DNA from: Gadus chalcogrammus
Taxonomy: Eukaryota; Chordata; Actinopteri; Gadiformes; Gadidae
Assembly (NCBI RefSeq): GCF_026213295.1
Contig: NC_079423.1
Coordinates: 12,190,838 to 12,254,837, forward strand
Length of the DNA stretch: 64,000 nt
Reading direction: 5' to 3'
The notes under the pieces are model-generated. The model was not told the origin of the DNA. It saw nothing but the letters and a program-made list of their open reading frames with translations, and made no database searches. The translations under genes and the position numbers were made by a program. Below are positions 44,230-55,249 of this stretch, piece after piece; the first letter of the stretch is position 1; each line of letters starts with the position of its first letter.

Positions 44230-44715
44230 TCACCATACTTGCAAACAATGATTGACATCCAGCTAAATGAGTGTGAAATATTTGAAAAAACAGTGTTGAA
44301 CAGAGGGGTAGAAGCAGTCCCATCAGAAGACCAAAGTGCGGCTACAGTAATCAAGTTTCGGACTAGAGAAGTCATGACTAGGTTTGGAATTCCGTCAGAA
44401 ATAAGCTCAGACAAAACGTTTATTCAGAGAACACTCAAGTGATTCAACATTTGCATGTCAAATAAAGACTAGATTATGCCCCAATCCTCAACCACAAGGT
44501 ATGGTGGAAAGAGTGAATGGGACGCTCAAGACAAAAAATTAACAACATTTGTGCAAGCACTAAATTGAATTGATGCACTACCACTGACACTAATGAGTTA
44601 TCGCATGACAACTAACAGAACGACACATCTAACCCCGCATGAAATGCTTAAGGGTCGACCCATGCCTTCACTTAACATTCGAGGGTGCCAAAAGGGACTT
44701 CCATTAGAGTAATTA
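44230..44715 (+). pseudogene. Endogenous retrovirus integrase fragment, degraded
   Basis: This is the catalytic-core region of a retroviral integrase, the enzyme that inserts proviral DNA. Recognisable pieces are a VMTRFGIPSEISSD-like stretch around 44380-44410, a GMVERVNGT-like motif near 44500 and a [13 protein letters not shown] motif near 44625. The pieces fall in different frames. At least one stop (around 44440) and several indels interrupt them, and the region around the second acidic catalytic residue is damaged. No protease, reverse transcriptase or envelope frame is recognised nearby. The fragment lies upstream of, and in the same orientation as, the LTR at 46222. It is a fossil and cannot encode an enzyme. 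Confidence 0.75.
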
Positions 44716-46192
44716 GAAATAGAATTAATGAAAATATGTTTGAACATCTAACTGTTGTACATACGTTTGTAATTCCAGCAAGAGAAACACAAAGTTCCAG
44801 GGCCGGAGGAGGAGCCAGATGCAGACACGCCCGGAGCTGCACCCAAGGATGATGCAATCAGATTTCGCACCGGATGGGTCGGTGGCCAGGGTGCTGGCAG
44901 GGTTACAGTCCCTCAGATTAGAGTTGGCAGAGAGCTCCGGCATTAATGACCCCTTCACAGGATGGATGGAGAGCCCAATGAGCAATGGGCGCTACAGGTC
45001 CAGCAGGTGCCATCCAAGCTTACCTGGGGATCGAGTATACACCGGAGAGTTTGGACGAGGGACCACCAGAGGGGCCCGACCTGATCCGGCTGGAGAACAT
45101 GGTGGGCTGCCCCATTCCCGTCCCCGCCAACGGCACCACCCCCCTCCCACCTGATGCACCCACGTCGCCTGGACCAGGGATCTGCGTTCCGGTACCAGGG
45201 GCTGCGGCCCGTTCCCTTAAGGCTTGAGGGCGCCCCTGGCTGTATTCGCTTCTGTACGCTTCACTGTTTTTAGCCGCTCCCATATCTATGCCCGCGTCTA
45301 CGCAACCGACGCCGGGAACGCAAATGTTGTTGTTTATATCGCTGTCCCACTAGATGGAGCTCGGGGATACACACGGGTGAGATTCCAGGGGCCTTGATTG
45401 CCCGTTTATCAGATGAGGTCCTGAGCGCAGTTGAATAAAAGGGTCTAATGCTCAGGTGGCGCCTTGCGTCCACCTGCCCGTGATGACACTCAGGGCTATT
45501 CCGTGGTTTCAGTTGTTCCCGTGCCCCGTGCCTACCCTGGATACCCCATGCGTGTGATTGCTTATTGTTACACGACCAGCTAACTCCTCCTCACATCCTT
45601 AGTGTGTGGTCACCTAGGGATGGGTTGAGGGGGATTGCCATTCGTTATCTACCTCATATCTTTCTATTATTATTACTATTATTTAGGGACACGTTTCATA
45701 GGTTGCATTTCTTTCCTGTGATTGTTATTATGTAGTATGTGTGTGATTGTTGCATTTTTGTTTATTGTTTACTGTTTGTTTTATTGTTGCATTTCGTTGT
45801 TATTATTAGGGTTTGGTGTTAGTTTTGTTGTTGGTTGTTGTTGTTTTTGGGGTATTTTTTTTTTTTTTTTTTTTTGTATTAGTGTATGCTTGTGGTATGT
45901 TTGTTTTTTGTGTATTACCTGCTGCCACTTTATTTGGTATTGTCTGTTCGCGATGTAAGGCCGGGGTGGATGCCACCCCCTAGGTGGGGTGTGTATGGCA
46001 TACCCATGTCTGAAGCATGGGTGGCGTTTCTCCCACGTGGTTCCCCATACACCCGGTCCAGCGACTTATTTTAGTCCCATGCTCATGGTTGTTTGTTTTT
46101 ATGATAATTTTGCCTTCTTTCTGTTATTTCTAAAAGTGTTATGATGGTAGTCCCGCGCTGAAGTCCTATCCCTCGTACCCCTAATGAGTAAA
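44716..46192 (+). other. 3' internal region of the endogenous retrovirus, no intact gene
   Basis: Between integrase and LTR I see no envelope motif. Open stretches at 44819-45227 match nothing I know. A T-rich run is at 45851-45876. A stretch near 45985-46055 has a GTGTATGG ... CCATACAC inverted pair. Confidence 0.45.
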
Positions 46193-46221
46193 AGTCGTCT
46201 TGCGACGACTTGAGGGGGATA
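46193..46221 (+). promoter_or_regulatory. Hairpin and polypurine tract before the 3' LTR
   Basis: AGTCGTC-TTGC-GACGACT forms a short hairpin. It is followed by a purine-rich GAGGGGGAT directly before the LTR start, the expected place of the plus-strand primer. Confidence 0.6.
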
Positions 46222-46847
46222 TGTTGGGCAAAATAACCTGCTGAGCACATATAAATATAGCTAACTCCCACCCTAGCTTGAGGAGCACAACACATGGCAG
46301 TCACAATACAATATAGTCAGCTTTTAACACATAACACATACTGGATAACATAGTCAGGTGAAGGCCAGAACCAAGGCCCCATTTCTCCTCCAAGCAAATG
46401 TAAACACTCAGACAATGCACCGTTTCATCCTCAGAACGGGAGGGCCACAAACAGGAGATTCTGTGAGGCTCTCCCCCATCAGGAAGAACACAAGAAGATA
46501 CACCTGCATACACTAGGGCCTGGGAAGCAAGGTCAAGCAAAGACACACAGAACCATACACATCTTAAACGCACACACCTCATCGAGAGGAAGATACAGCA
46601 TAAAACTGTATCACACAGGTACTCTGCCCCCCTTCTTCTGAAGCAGACCTTCCACGGAGGCGAAGCTCTGGACGAACCATCAGCGCTGATTAGGGACTTA
46701 GACATATTCGATCTCTCACGCTTTATGACTCTGTGTAACCGTTGCCACTTTACTTAATAAATCCAAGGTCCTCGTGCCGACAGACTTTATTACCTCTCCG
46801 TCTCATTTCATCTGGTCCAGTAACTAGACAGACCGTTTTTCCCAACA
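46222..46847 (+). mobile_element. Retroviral 3' LTR, 626 bp
   Basis: It begins TGTTGGG and ends CCCAACA, a perfect inverted pair with TG...CA termini. A TATAAATA box is at 46250-46257 and an AATAAA polyadenylation signal at 46756-46761. The integrase remnant and polypurine tract lie upstream in the same orientation. The 5' LTR is not in the window, so no target duplication can be compared. Confidence 0.85.
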
Positions 46848-47093
46848 CCATGTCTTCATTTTGAAAAAGATTCATGCTCCCTGAACATTCCCTGGGCCTT
46901 CCTATACAAATAGGGTGAGTAAAATACACACCTCCCGGTGCGGCATTACTGTTCCCTGAGCAGTCCTTTATTATTTGTTGTGTTATTATATTTCCAATTT
47001 AGCCTTGATTGATTGGCTGGAATAAGTAGCATTGGTCAATAAAATGAAGTAGTTAACGCTGAGAACCAGCACCAGGGACAGCAGGGCACACCT
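46848..47093. other. Non-coding spacer
   Basis: No gene or repeat family recognised. Confidence 0.5.
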
Positions 47094-47493
47094 GGGCCCT
47101 GTACCACGAAGCTCGCTTAGAGGGTTAGCGAGGTATGTTGAGCTCCAAGCCTGGGTTAGTTGTACCACGAAAATCGATCTCTTTTAGCGTCGCTGTATCA
47201 CCATGGGACTCTCTAAATCGACGCCACTTCGACCGGGGCGGGACTTTACGTCCTACGTCACTCGCTATGGGTGTGCATGTGTGCGCGTAGCCGTTTGTCT
47301 CAGGGATCTGTGCACGAAGTCTCTTGCACTACAGGATTACGAGCGTCAGTGTCGTACGCGATGGAGGGTGGGTGACATTCCTACAGTCTGTGATGATAGG
47401 CTATATTTCTACAAATGACATGACGAAACAACACGAACTAAGCTAACATTAGACTATAGCCATACCAGATAACGCCATACCAGCTAACCCTAA

Positions 47494-48111
47494 AGGTACG
47501 GCCACACCAACCGCGTTGCTCGCGTTGGGGGCGTTGAAAATCGGCATTTTTGCATAGGGAACCATTGGTCTAGGCGCGGTACACGCGTTGAAGCGTTGCG
47601 TTGGGGGCGTTGGGCGCGGCAGTTGCACGTAATTACGCACGTAAACACAGTAACGCGCCCAACGCACCAGCGCCCGGAGTTCAGAAAATTGAACTTTCAA
47701 CGCTCCAACGCGTGACGCTTAGCCGCGGTAGCCAATCAGCGTGGAGCTTGACCCGACGTCACTGGCAGAGAGTAGTGAGCTTGCACAGAAGCATACGGCC
47801 GACATCTTTCTTTATTCTGGGTGGAAATAGTAACATAGTTACGCCATTAAATGCGTTTATGGAAACATTTCTAGCGAGAAATGTGCATTTTACTTTCATA
47901 ATGTTCGCTCAGTGAATGTGAAGGATGTTTGGTTTGATAGTTATGACGAAGAGGGAACGCTCCGTTCACTTGCATGGACAATGGACTCATCTAGCTGCGT
48001 TGGCGCGTTGACGCGTTGGAGCGTTGATACACCACACACTGGTCAAGCGTCAGGTTAGGCGCGGTACTCGCGTTGTCCAACGCGAGTAACGCGGTTGGTG
48101 TGGCCGCACGA
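47494..48111. mobile_element. 618-bp MITE with GCCACACCAACCGCGTT ends
   Basis: Inverted ends sharing CGGCCACACCAACCGCGTT (with terminal mismatches) are flanked by TAA (47491-47493, 48112-48114), consistent with PIF/Harbinger. Repeated GCGTTGG/CCAACGC words fill both subterminal regions. The centre (47845-47935) contains ACATTTCTAGCGAGAAATGT-like sequence shared with the large palindrome. Confidence 0.75.
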
Positions 48112-48651
48112 TAACTATTTATATTAAACTCTGAACCACTTTGCAACAGGCAACTGTGTGTTGGTGCGTCTTATTGCTTCCCATGTCTGCGTCTGCATCT
48201 TTCCCACTCCTGGCTAATAGTTTCAGCTTTTGTACTGTATATCAGAAATGATCACCCTGTACCACACTGCTGACTTGTTGATGTTTTGTGAGCACTCACG
48301 CATTTCTCTAGGTATCTTAAGTTTCCTACTGGAGTCATCAAAACTTTGAACTTTGTTATTGTAAGAAATATTGTGTTGCAAAAACACTTTGTGTCTTACC
48401 CTTTCCGTTACCCTAACCTTAACCCCAGTAACATTTCTTCATCATAAACTACAAGTTACGCAAAATGGCATACAAACATCCAGTCCAATATGAAAGAAAA
48501 AAGCTAGCTTCATCAAGGAATCGAACCCCTTATCCCCGCGTCAATTAGTTCTTCCCTGACCACTAACCCATCAGGTCTTAGTACATGCGATTCAAGAGTT
48601 AACCACTTGAAAATCTTTAAACTTCGGTTGCCTAGAAATTGTAAAGACAGT
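48112..48651. other. Non-coding stretch inside the 2.8-kb element
   Basis: No transposase. A tRNA B-box-like sequence on the minus strand (GGGGTTCGATTCC, about 48516-48528) suggests a decayed tRNA-SINE; a similar one lies at about 49688-49700. Confidence 0.4.
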
Positions 48652-49599
48652 CAGTGTTTCCCTTACCATTGTTCAGGCCTGGCGGGCCACCAGGCCAACG
48701 AGCGCCCCCGCCAGGCCAACAACAGGCCAAAAATGCCCCATCATAACGGACAATCTGACAGCATTAAGTTATATCATCATTAGCATGGCACTGTCACACT
48801 AAATTTGTACCGGCTGACAAATTTGTACCGGGCGCGTCATCAATACGTAATCCATTCCAAACCTGCCCGGCAACAGATGATCAGATGATTAGAACCTTTC
48901 GAATGACGTGAAAGGTTCACGAACATTCGCAAACCTTCTATCTAGCGATCCGTTATCTGTATTGTGCTATTTCGTCCTTGACCTGCTTTAAACACTCAGT
49001 TTACTTGCTAAATTTGATTAAACAATGAAATACAATACAAATATAAAGTAAAAACAAGTGTTATCTAGCGATCCGTTTTCTGTATTATGTTATTTCGTCT
49101 TTGGCAACATGAGCGCAAATGTTTTTTGAAACCCGCTTTAAACACTCAGTTTACTAGCTAAATTTGATTAAAAAATGAAATACAATACAAATATAAAGTA
49201 AAAACAAGTGTTATCTAGCGATCCGTTAACTGTACTATGTTATTTCGTCTTTGGCAACATGAGCGCGAATGTTTTTTGAAACCTGCCCGGCAACGGACGA
49301 CGCGATCATCTGTTGCAGGCAGGTTTGGAATGGATTACATATGGATGACGCGCCCGGTACAAATTTGGCAGCCGGTACAAATTTAGTGTGACAGCACCAC
49401 CAAAAATCGTATTGTAAATAAAATTAGTTTATTGTTAATAACGTCTTTATTGAATCATTATCAACTTGTGATGGCTAAGCAAGTGTTTTACATGGAAATA
49501 ACCAACAAATACTCTAGCATCCCGTGAAAAATGTATTAAAAAAAATCACACCATCAGCTCTTACCACCGGGCATAAAAAAAATTCTAGGGGAAACACTG
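48652..49599. mobile_element. hAT-type MITE with 5-bp target duplication
   Basis: The ends CAGTGTTTCCC and GGGAAACACTG are flanked by the exact 5-bp duplication ACAGT (48647-48651, 49600-49604). The same end type with a 5-bp duplication recurs at 51274-61551. It is interrupted by the element at 48792-49393. Confidence 0.82.
48792..49393. mobile_element. 602-bp long-TIR MITE with 4-bp target duplication
   Basis: Inverted ends TGTCACACTAAATTTGTACC extend inward (GGGCGCGTCAT, AATCCATTCCAAACCTGCC, ATCAGATGATC-like). The flanking duplication is GCAC (48788-48791, 49394-49397). A core unit of roughly 120-150 bp (ATCTAGCGATCCGTT ... AAATATAAAGTAAAAACAAG) is repeated 2-3 times. No gene. The superfamily is unknown; Sola and Academ also make 4-bp duplications. 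Confidence 0.78.
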
Positions 49600-50073
49600 A
49601 CAGTGATGTGTGTACATTGTGCGAGTATCCGTCACTCGCGTTGCGTGTGCAGTCCAAAATGAAAGAAAAAACCTTGCATCACTAGGGAATCGAACCCCCA
49701 ATCATCAGTCTTTAAACGTTGGTCGTTGGTAACTGTAAACAAAGAGATCGCATTTTGTTTAACTGCTAACTAACAAACGGGTTTATGCGTTCACTGAACA
49801 AAGATTATGGAAATAAAAGACCACTTTTCCATCAGAAAAATCCTCAGAATCGTTATTACCAACCCATAGACACTAAAAGCCAAAACCTTTCTCACATGCA
49901 CACCCATCGCGAGTGACGGCTACGCGCACACATGCACACCCATAGCGAGTGACGTAGGATGTAAAGGCCCGCCCAGGTCGAAGTGGCGTCGATTTAGAGA
50001 GTCCCGTATCACCATGGTGACTTATGCTCGCAACCAAACCTGGTCGGGAGCAGTTTTTCGGCTTAGTCTAGCC

Positions 50074-50467
50074 CAGGGGTGCCCAACCAGTCGATCGCGG
50101 TCTACCAGTAGATCGCCGACAGATCCCAAGTCGATCGCGAGGGGTGAAGAAAAAAAAAAAAAGAAAAGATTTTTTATTTTTTTTATTTTTTTTAATGAAA
50201 TTAAATTTGCGTGGGACATATACGCGCGGTAGCGCATGTGCTGTTAACAGCAGTTGAAAGCCGTCAACAGTAGTTACACACTCCTAAACGTTGGCATGGC
50301 TGAGGGGAAACAAGCTAGGTTCACGATACAACCCCCCCCCCCCGTCAACAATTGTTCTCTACCCCCCCCCCCCCCCCCCCCGGCTTGAAGGTAGGTTTGC
50401 TGGTAGATCTCGGGAGGTTGGCTACTTCAAAAGTAGATTTTGGGTCAAAAAAGGTTGGGCACCCCTG
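50074..50467. mobile_element. hAT MITE inside Harbinger copy A
   Basis: The ends CAGGGGTGCCCAACC and GGTTGGGCACCCCTG are flanked by the exact 8-bp duplication GTCTAGCC (50066-50073, 50468-50475). The subterminal GATCGCG-rich part is followed by poly(A), T-rich and two C-runs. Copies B and C show the empty site. Confidence 0.93.
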
Positions 50468-50528
50468 GTCTAGCCGGAGATCGGCTACTTAAATCGGCGT
50501 GCGCAGCTTCCTAGCCCCTCCTCTGACA

Positions 50529-50790
50529 ATGGCCTCACCATTTGTGGGTGTTCCCGTGGACCTCGGCGCACTTCTCGTACAGGCGTCTCTCCGGAGACAG
50601 ACGGGACAGAACCGATCCCTTGGCATTGTCTGACGATATTCAGATTTTAGACTTTATTGTCATTGTGCAAACAACGAAATTGGGGTTCTTCATGAGAGAT
50701 ACAGATTCTCATCAGAGGGTGTTCGTTATTTGATCGTCCTTTTGGACCTTATGTAGACAATAATTACTGTTGCGCATTGTGTCTCCGTGA
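50529..50790 (+). pseudogene. N-terminal fragment of a HARBI1-like transposase, copy A
   Basis: The ATG at 50529 opens MASPFVGVPVDLGALLVQAS. The next part resembles LRDRTDPLALSDD in copies B and C but has lost bases near 50605. A roughly 50-bp segment (CAGATTTTAGACTTTATTGT ...) shared by the copies then separates it from sequence that, in another frame, continues the family-like YRFSSEGVRYLI pattern. Only the first part of the gene is present. Confidence 0.6.
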
Positions 50791-51273
50791 CAGAGTGCTA
50801 GAGTGGAGGTAGCGCGTCAGTCTTGAATTTCTGCACGGGTGGTTCGACTCCCAAGTGACGCGAATTTATGTGAAGCTTAAAATGTCCGGATTCTCATGCA
50901 TATGGAATACTTGTTCACTAAAGCTTATGGAATTATATTTTTGTGCTTATTTCGAACTTGAACCCATATTTTCAAGGCCGTGCTGTACTGCTGGCACCAC
51001 ATCTATGGGGGTAAAATGCATGATGATAGACCGGCGAATTTGAACCCCGGTCGCTGGCGTTCGGGTCTTATACTAATCCACTACGCTACAGCCGCTACCT
51101 CTCAGCGGTTGATAACATGCCATACATTTCTTACATAGGGCGTTTTTAAAGTGAATTCCCTGAATGATAGAATAAGGCAGGATGGACGTTGCTTATGCAA
51201 TTTTAAATCATCATCATTCTATTTGGATTAATGGCAAACAATTCTGCATTTGGCATAGATATTTTATAGACAA
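50791..51273. other. Spacer with two tRNA-like (pol III box) sequences
   Basis: The plus strand at about 50790-50865 has AGTGGAGGTAGCGCGTCAG and GGTTCGACTCC, which resemble A and B boxes. The minus strand at about 51035-51105 has TAGCGTAGTGGATTAG and GGGGTTCAAATTC. Neither folds into a convincing tRNA by eye; they are more likely SINE remnants. Confidence 0.4.
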
Positions 51274-51539
51274 CAGTGTTTCCCCCACGTTCACACAGCA
51301 GCGGCACGCCGCCGCTGCTGAATTTTCTCCGCCGCTGCAATAAAAATCCTTCTAATTTTTATTTTTTTTATTTTACGTAGCTCCTTTTAGAAAATGTACA
51401 GCGCGTAACGTCAATTGCGCAGCACGCGGCACATCGTCACGTAACCAACATCAGAGAAGAAAAATACACAGCGAGTGTGGTGTGGCAGTTGTTGGTAGTA
51501 GGCTACCCTACACGGTTGCAAAGTTACATTGATTCTAGC

Positions 51540-51640
51540 AGTAGCGAGTGAAGCGGAAGATTGAAGAAAGAAGGAAAGAGAGAGACAGACAGAGAGAGAG
51601 AGAGACAGACAGAGAGGGAGAAAGAGAGAGAAAATAAGTT
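51540..51640. repeat. GA-rich microsatellite
   Basis: GAAAGAGAGAGACAGACAGA-type purine run outside the palindrome; a similar run lies within it at 51916-51972. Confidence 0.85.
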
Positions 51641-52207
51641 GCTAAAATGTGTCGCTACATGACCACCAGTGTTAAAAACCCTCTGAGCCCAATAATTTTA
51701 TTGTATCTATAAACCGCAACCTCCGTGCCGTTTTTCCTCTGGTATTGCAACCCGGTATCACGCAATTGCGTGCTCCTGCGCACGAACGTTAATCTATTGA
51801 AGCGTGTTCCTGAGCACGATAGTCCGACTTTTTGCGTGTTACACAAAACGAAATGTAAACCAATGCATTCTGAATGGGAGTGTTCTAAGACAATTAACGT
51901 GCTCCACAAAACGGTACGAGAGAGAGAGAAAGAGAGAGCGGGAGGGACAGAGAGAGAGAGAGAGCGAGAGAGGCTTCAGAAAGGGTGTGCGCAGATAGTA
52001 CAGTGCACCCTAGTTATGTTTATGCCAAAACCTATATATATAATTAGGCTGTGGAAATTGCAATAAGTTAAGAACACAACTTCGCACGTTGAGCACACAG
52101 CCGTGTGACTCGTTTATTTTGTAAAAAAGAAAACCGGAAAACAAAGCGTGCTGAAGGTAAACAAATCCAGCATGGTCTGTGACGTCATGAGACGCACGTT
52201 AGTTGAA

Positions 52208-52242
<35 letters not shown>
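52208..52242. repeat. Poly(G) run, left arm
   Basis: 35 G's; the mirror run in the right arm has 28 C's (58093-58120). Confidence 0.95.
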
Positions 52243-52244
<2 letters not shown>

Positions 52245-52579
52245 ACGTTTGTTGAGGGGGGGGAGACACGTTTGTAGGGGGGGGGCACGCGAGAGTTGGT
52301 TTTTATTGAACGCTCGACAACGAGAGTTGGTTTTTATTGAACGAGACTTCAACACGGAACAGCTGCACGAAACGATGGTCACGTCACTCTCGGTGACGGT
52401 GTCGACAATAATGAACACACGAACAATGTTAATAGAACAACACACAACCACATAACATCCCGAACCCATTAACCCCACTTAATCCTAACAACAAAACAAG
52501 TTAACAAAAGCCCCATTTGTCAACTGAGAACCCCAATTCCCAGAATCCCCCGCGGCTCCGGAACACGGCGTAGCTTATA

Positions 52580-52990
52580 TTAATCTTTATTATCTGAATG
52601 GGAAATGCAATATTTTAGGACAGATACACCATTAAACGCGTTTCTAATGACATTTCTAGCGAGAAATGTACATTTTCCTTACATAATCTTCAGTCAGTGA
52701 ATGTGTATGATCTTTATTAATCTTTATTGTCTGAATGGGAAATGCAATATTTTAGGACAGATACACGATTAAACGCGATTCTAATGACTTTTCTAGCGAG
52801 AAATGTACATTTTCCTTACATAATCTTCAGTCAGTGAATGTGTATGATCATTATTAATCTTTATTATCTGAATGGGAAATGCAATATTTTAGGACCGATT
52901 CACCGTTAAACGTGTTTCTAATAACATTTCTAGCGAGAAATATACTTTTTACTTGCATAATCTTCAGTCAGTGATTGTGTCTGATCTTTA
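52580..52990. repeat. 137-bp tandem repeat, 3 copies, left arm
   Basis: Units start TTAATCTTTATTATCTGAAT at 52580, 52717 and 52854 and contain ACATTTCTAGCGAGAAATGT and ATAATCTTCAGTCAGTGAAT. Mirrored at about 57338-57750. Confidence 0.92.
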
Positions 52991-53246
52991 GTTTTATAGT
53001 TATTAGGATTTGATCGGCTCGCTCGCATGTTTCAACGACGTCAGGTTGCTTTCGCTAAACTAGCAGCTCACGTGCTTCCTGCGTTTGTGTTATTAAACTG
53101 TTACTTTATGTAACTTTTAATGATATCATCTTGTTACAAACACGTATATCTGAGAGCCAACCCAGTCGCCAAAAGCATACGTTGACAGTGTACTTTTCGT
53201 GAACACTGGATTACGTCGCATTTCAACATAAAATAGCGTGTTATAC

Positions 53247-53329
53247 ACACACACACACACGCACGCACACGCACAGACACACACACACAAGCACACACAT
53301 GCACGCACAGACACACAGACACAGACACA

Positions 53330-53413
<84 letters not shown>

Positions 53414-53432
53414 CACGCACACACTCACACGG
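53247..53432. repeat. CA microsatellite, left arm
   Basis: A long ACAC array with GCAC/GACA interruptions; the longest pure run is about 53332-53406. The mirrored GT array (56930-57092) is shorter. Confidence 0.95.
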
Positions 53433-53694
53433 TGCATTTCGCTGCTAAAACAACAACAAAAAAATATTCCCTCAAATATTATTACTTTCAAAACGTTGGC
53501 CAAAATGGCCAATAATATCATTTTTTATTTGGGATGCTTCTAGGACATTTTGGGTGGATTTTGAACGGTATGTGGGGGGCACGTTTTTTGCAGGACCTGG
53601 CAACCCTGCGCTGTTGCCCGAGATCTGGATCCACCCCGACGTGGTGCCGTCCCCTTTTGACCTTTTGACCCCAGACTTCTGGGGGAATAGCTGA

Positions 53695-54320
53695 ATCAAT
53701 TCATTAGTCAATCAGAAGCATGTAAATATGTTCCCGGTGGCGTAAGAGTACGAACAAGGTGTCCTTCAACATCTACGCTTCCAGGAGATTGCAACGGTGC
53801 CACACATGAGCATATTCAAACATGTTTAATGGTAGTAATTAGCTGTCGAAATTGGAGGCCTTAATCAATACTGAGCAGCTATTGATTTGCTTCCCGATAA
53901 AGATTTGTCACAAATTACATGTTATTTAGCATCTACACGTTGAGCTGAGTCCAATGACACCAAGAACGACACTCTAGCTAATGGTAACATGTATTTTACA
54001 TGGTACACCTAGGTCTAGGACATGATCTCGGTGTAGCAAGAGGCCGAGCTTGATCTCATTGGACTCAGCTTAACGTGTAGATGCTAATTAACATGTAATT
54101 TGTCAAAAATCTCCATCGGGAAGCAAATCTATAGCTGGTCATTATTGATAAAGGCCTCCAAAATCGACAGCTAATTACTCCCCTGAAACATATTCAAATA
54201 TGATCATGTGTGGCACTGTTGCAATCGTCTCGAAACGTAGATGTCAAAGGACACCTTGTTTGTTCTGTTGCACCACCGGGAAGATATTTTCATACTTCTA
54301 ATGGATTGATTCATGTTTTA
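53695..54320. repeat. Imperfect palindrome nested in the left arm
   Basis: 53695-53990 is repeated inverted at 54010-54320, sharing AACAAGGTGTCCTT, TTACATGTTATTTAGCATCT-like, CTACACGTT and GAGTCCAATGA blocks. The same unit is mirrored at about 56010-56640, so four copies exist in alternating orientation. Confidence 0.85.
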
Positions 54321-55109
54321 AGGTTCTCGGAGTGAGACTTTAAATGGCTGCAGCAGAAGTGTTGAGACGAAAGATGACATCAAGAGATTTATAGAATATT
54401 CCCATTCACATTATGATTCTTCGTCGTAACATCCGACCAAACATCCTTTACATTCACAGAGCGAAGATTATGAAAGTCCAGGCTCAGCAAGTGCTCCATC
54501 TCGTTGCACCTGCACCTAGCGGCTCGCTTGCAAGATTTTGGCCTGAACTTCTTCCCAGACCTACACCCTAGCCATCCAACATGCATATCTGAGAATCAGG
54601 CCTCTCTTTAATAATGACAAAAAGTTATGAGAGAAACACACATTAACTTTTTGTTATCTCATAAGCGGCGTGGTGCCGGCTCCTTTTGACCTTTTGACCC
54701 CCGACTTCAAAAACGTGGCCACAGGCCAGCTGTGTCTACACACCTTTAGCCACAAATGTACACCTCCATCCCACAAAAAATGGGGACTAGAAACTAACCT
54801 CTGTCTTATGTACATTTACTGTACTGTTGGAGGTCACGCCCCTTTGCCGACCTTTTCGAGATAGCTAGGGATGCTAAAATGTTTACACACATTTCCCGGG
54901 GCCCTGTGTACGACATATCCGAGATTTGGAGTTCTAGCCCTTAGAGAAAAAAAGTTTTCCCAAATGGAGTGTCATTTGGACAAAGCCCCTCAGAAGTGTA
55001 GCCTGCAAGACCTAATGGTTCAGAATGTGGTGGAAAAACAGTTTTTGAGATAGGAAGGTCCTACCGCCCTGAAATTTTAATACCTTATTCTAGGGCCTAA
55101 CTGGGACCT

Positions 55110-55249
55110 CCGCACCGAAACTTGGCCCGGTCGGACCCCGAGGGCAGGAAGGGGGGGCCTGCCCTCGGGGTCTGACCGGGCCAAGTCTCGGGCAGGAAGG
55201 GCCCCCCCTTCCTGCCCTCGGGGTCCGACCGGGCCAAGTTTCGGTGCGG
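55110..55249. repeat. GC-rich hairpin at the centre of the palindrome
   Basis: CTTGGCCCGGTCGGACCCCG and its complement flank the 42-base loop. The loop itself holds a further copy of the GGGTCTGACCGGGCCAAG phrase, so the centre looks like three tandem/inverted GC-rich units. Confidence 0.85.

Larger units (their letters stand above)
47205..50005. mobile_element. 2.8-kb element with 10-bp target duplication (Mutator-like?)
   Basis: The ends GGGACTCTCTAAATCGACGC and its complement form long inverted repeats (about 85 bp, including GTGACGTAGGAC-like and GGGTGTGCATGTG blocks). They are flanked by the exact 10-bp duplication GTATCACCAT (47195-47204, 50006-50015). A 9-11-bp duplication is typical of Mutator-like elements. 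No transposase is seen; the interior is filled by a MITE (47494-48111) and a nested pair (48652-49599). Confidence 0.85.
47094..50790 (+). mobile_element. Harbinger-family element, copy A, with two elements inserted in it
   Basis: The 5' end GGGCCCTGTACCACGAAGCT and next about 110 bp match copy C at 63523 and, inverted, copy B ending at 62168. It is interrupted after 47204 by a 2.8-kb element and at 50074-50467 by a hAT MITE. Copies B and C show both sites empty. Downstream it carries the start of a HARBI1-like transposase. Confidence 0.82.

Noticed and set aside
51035..51105. A functional tRNA gene on the minus strand
   Set aside because: A and B boxes are present, but acceptor and T stems do not pair convincingly; more likely a SINE remnant.
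53126..53543. Cys/Val- and His/Thr-repeat frames over the CA array, mirrored at 56816-57209
   Set aside because: Pure dinucleotide-repeat translation.
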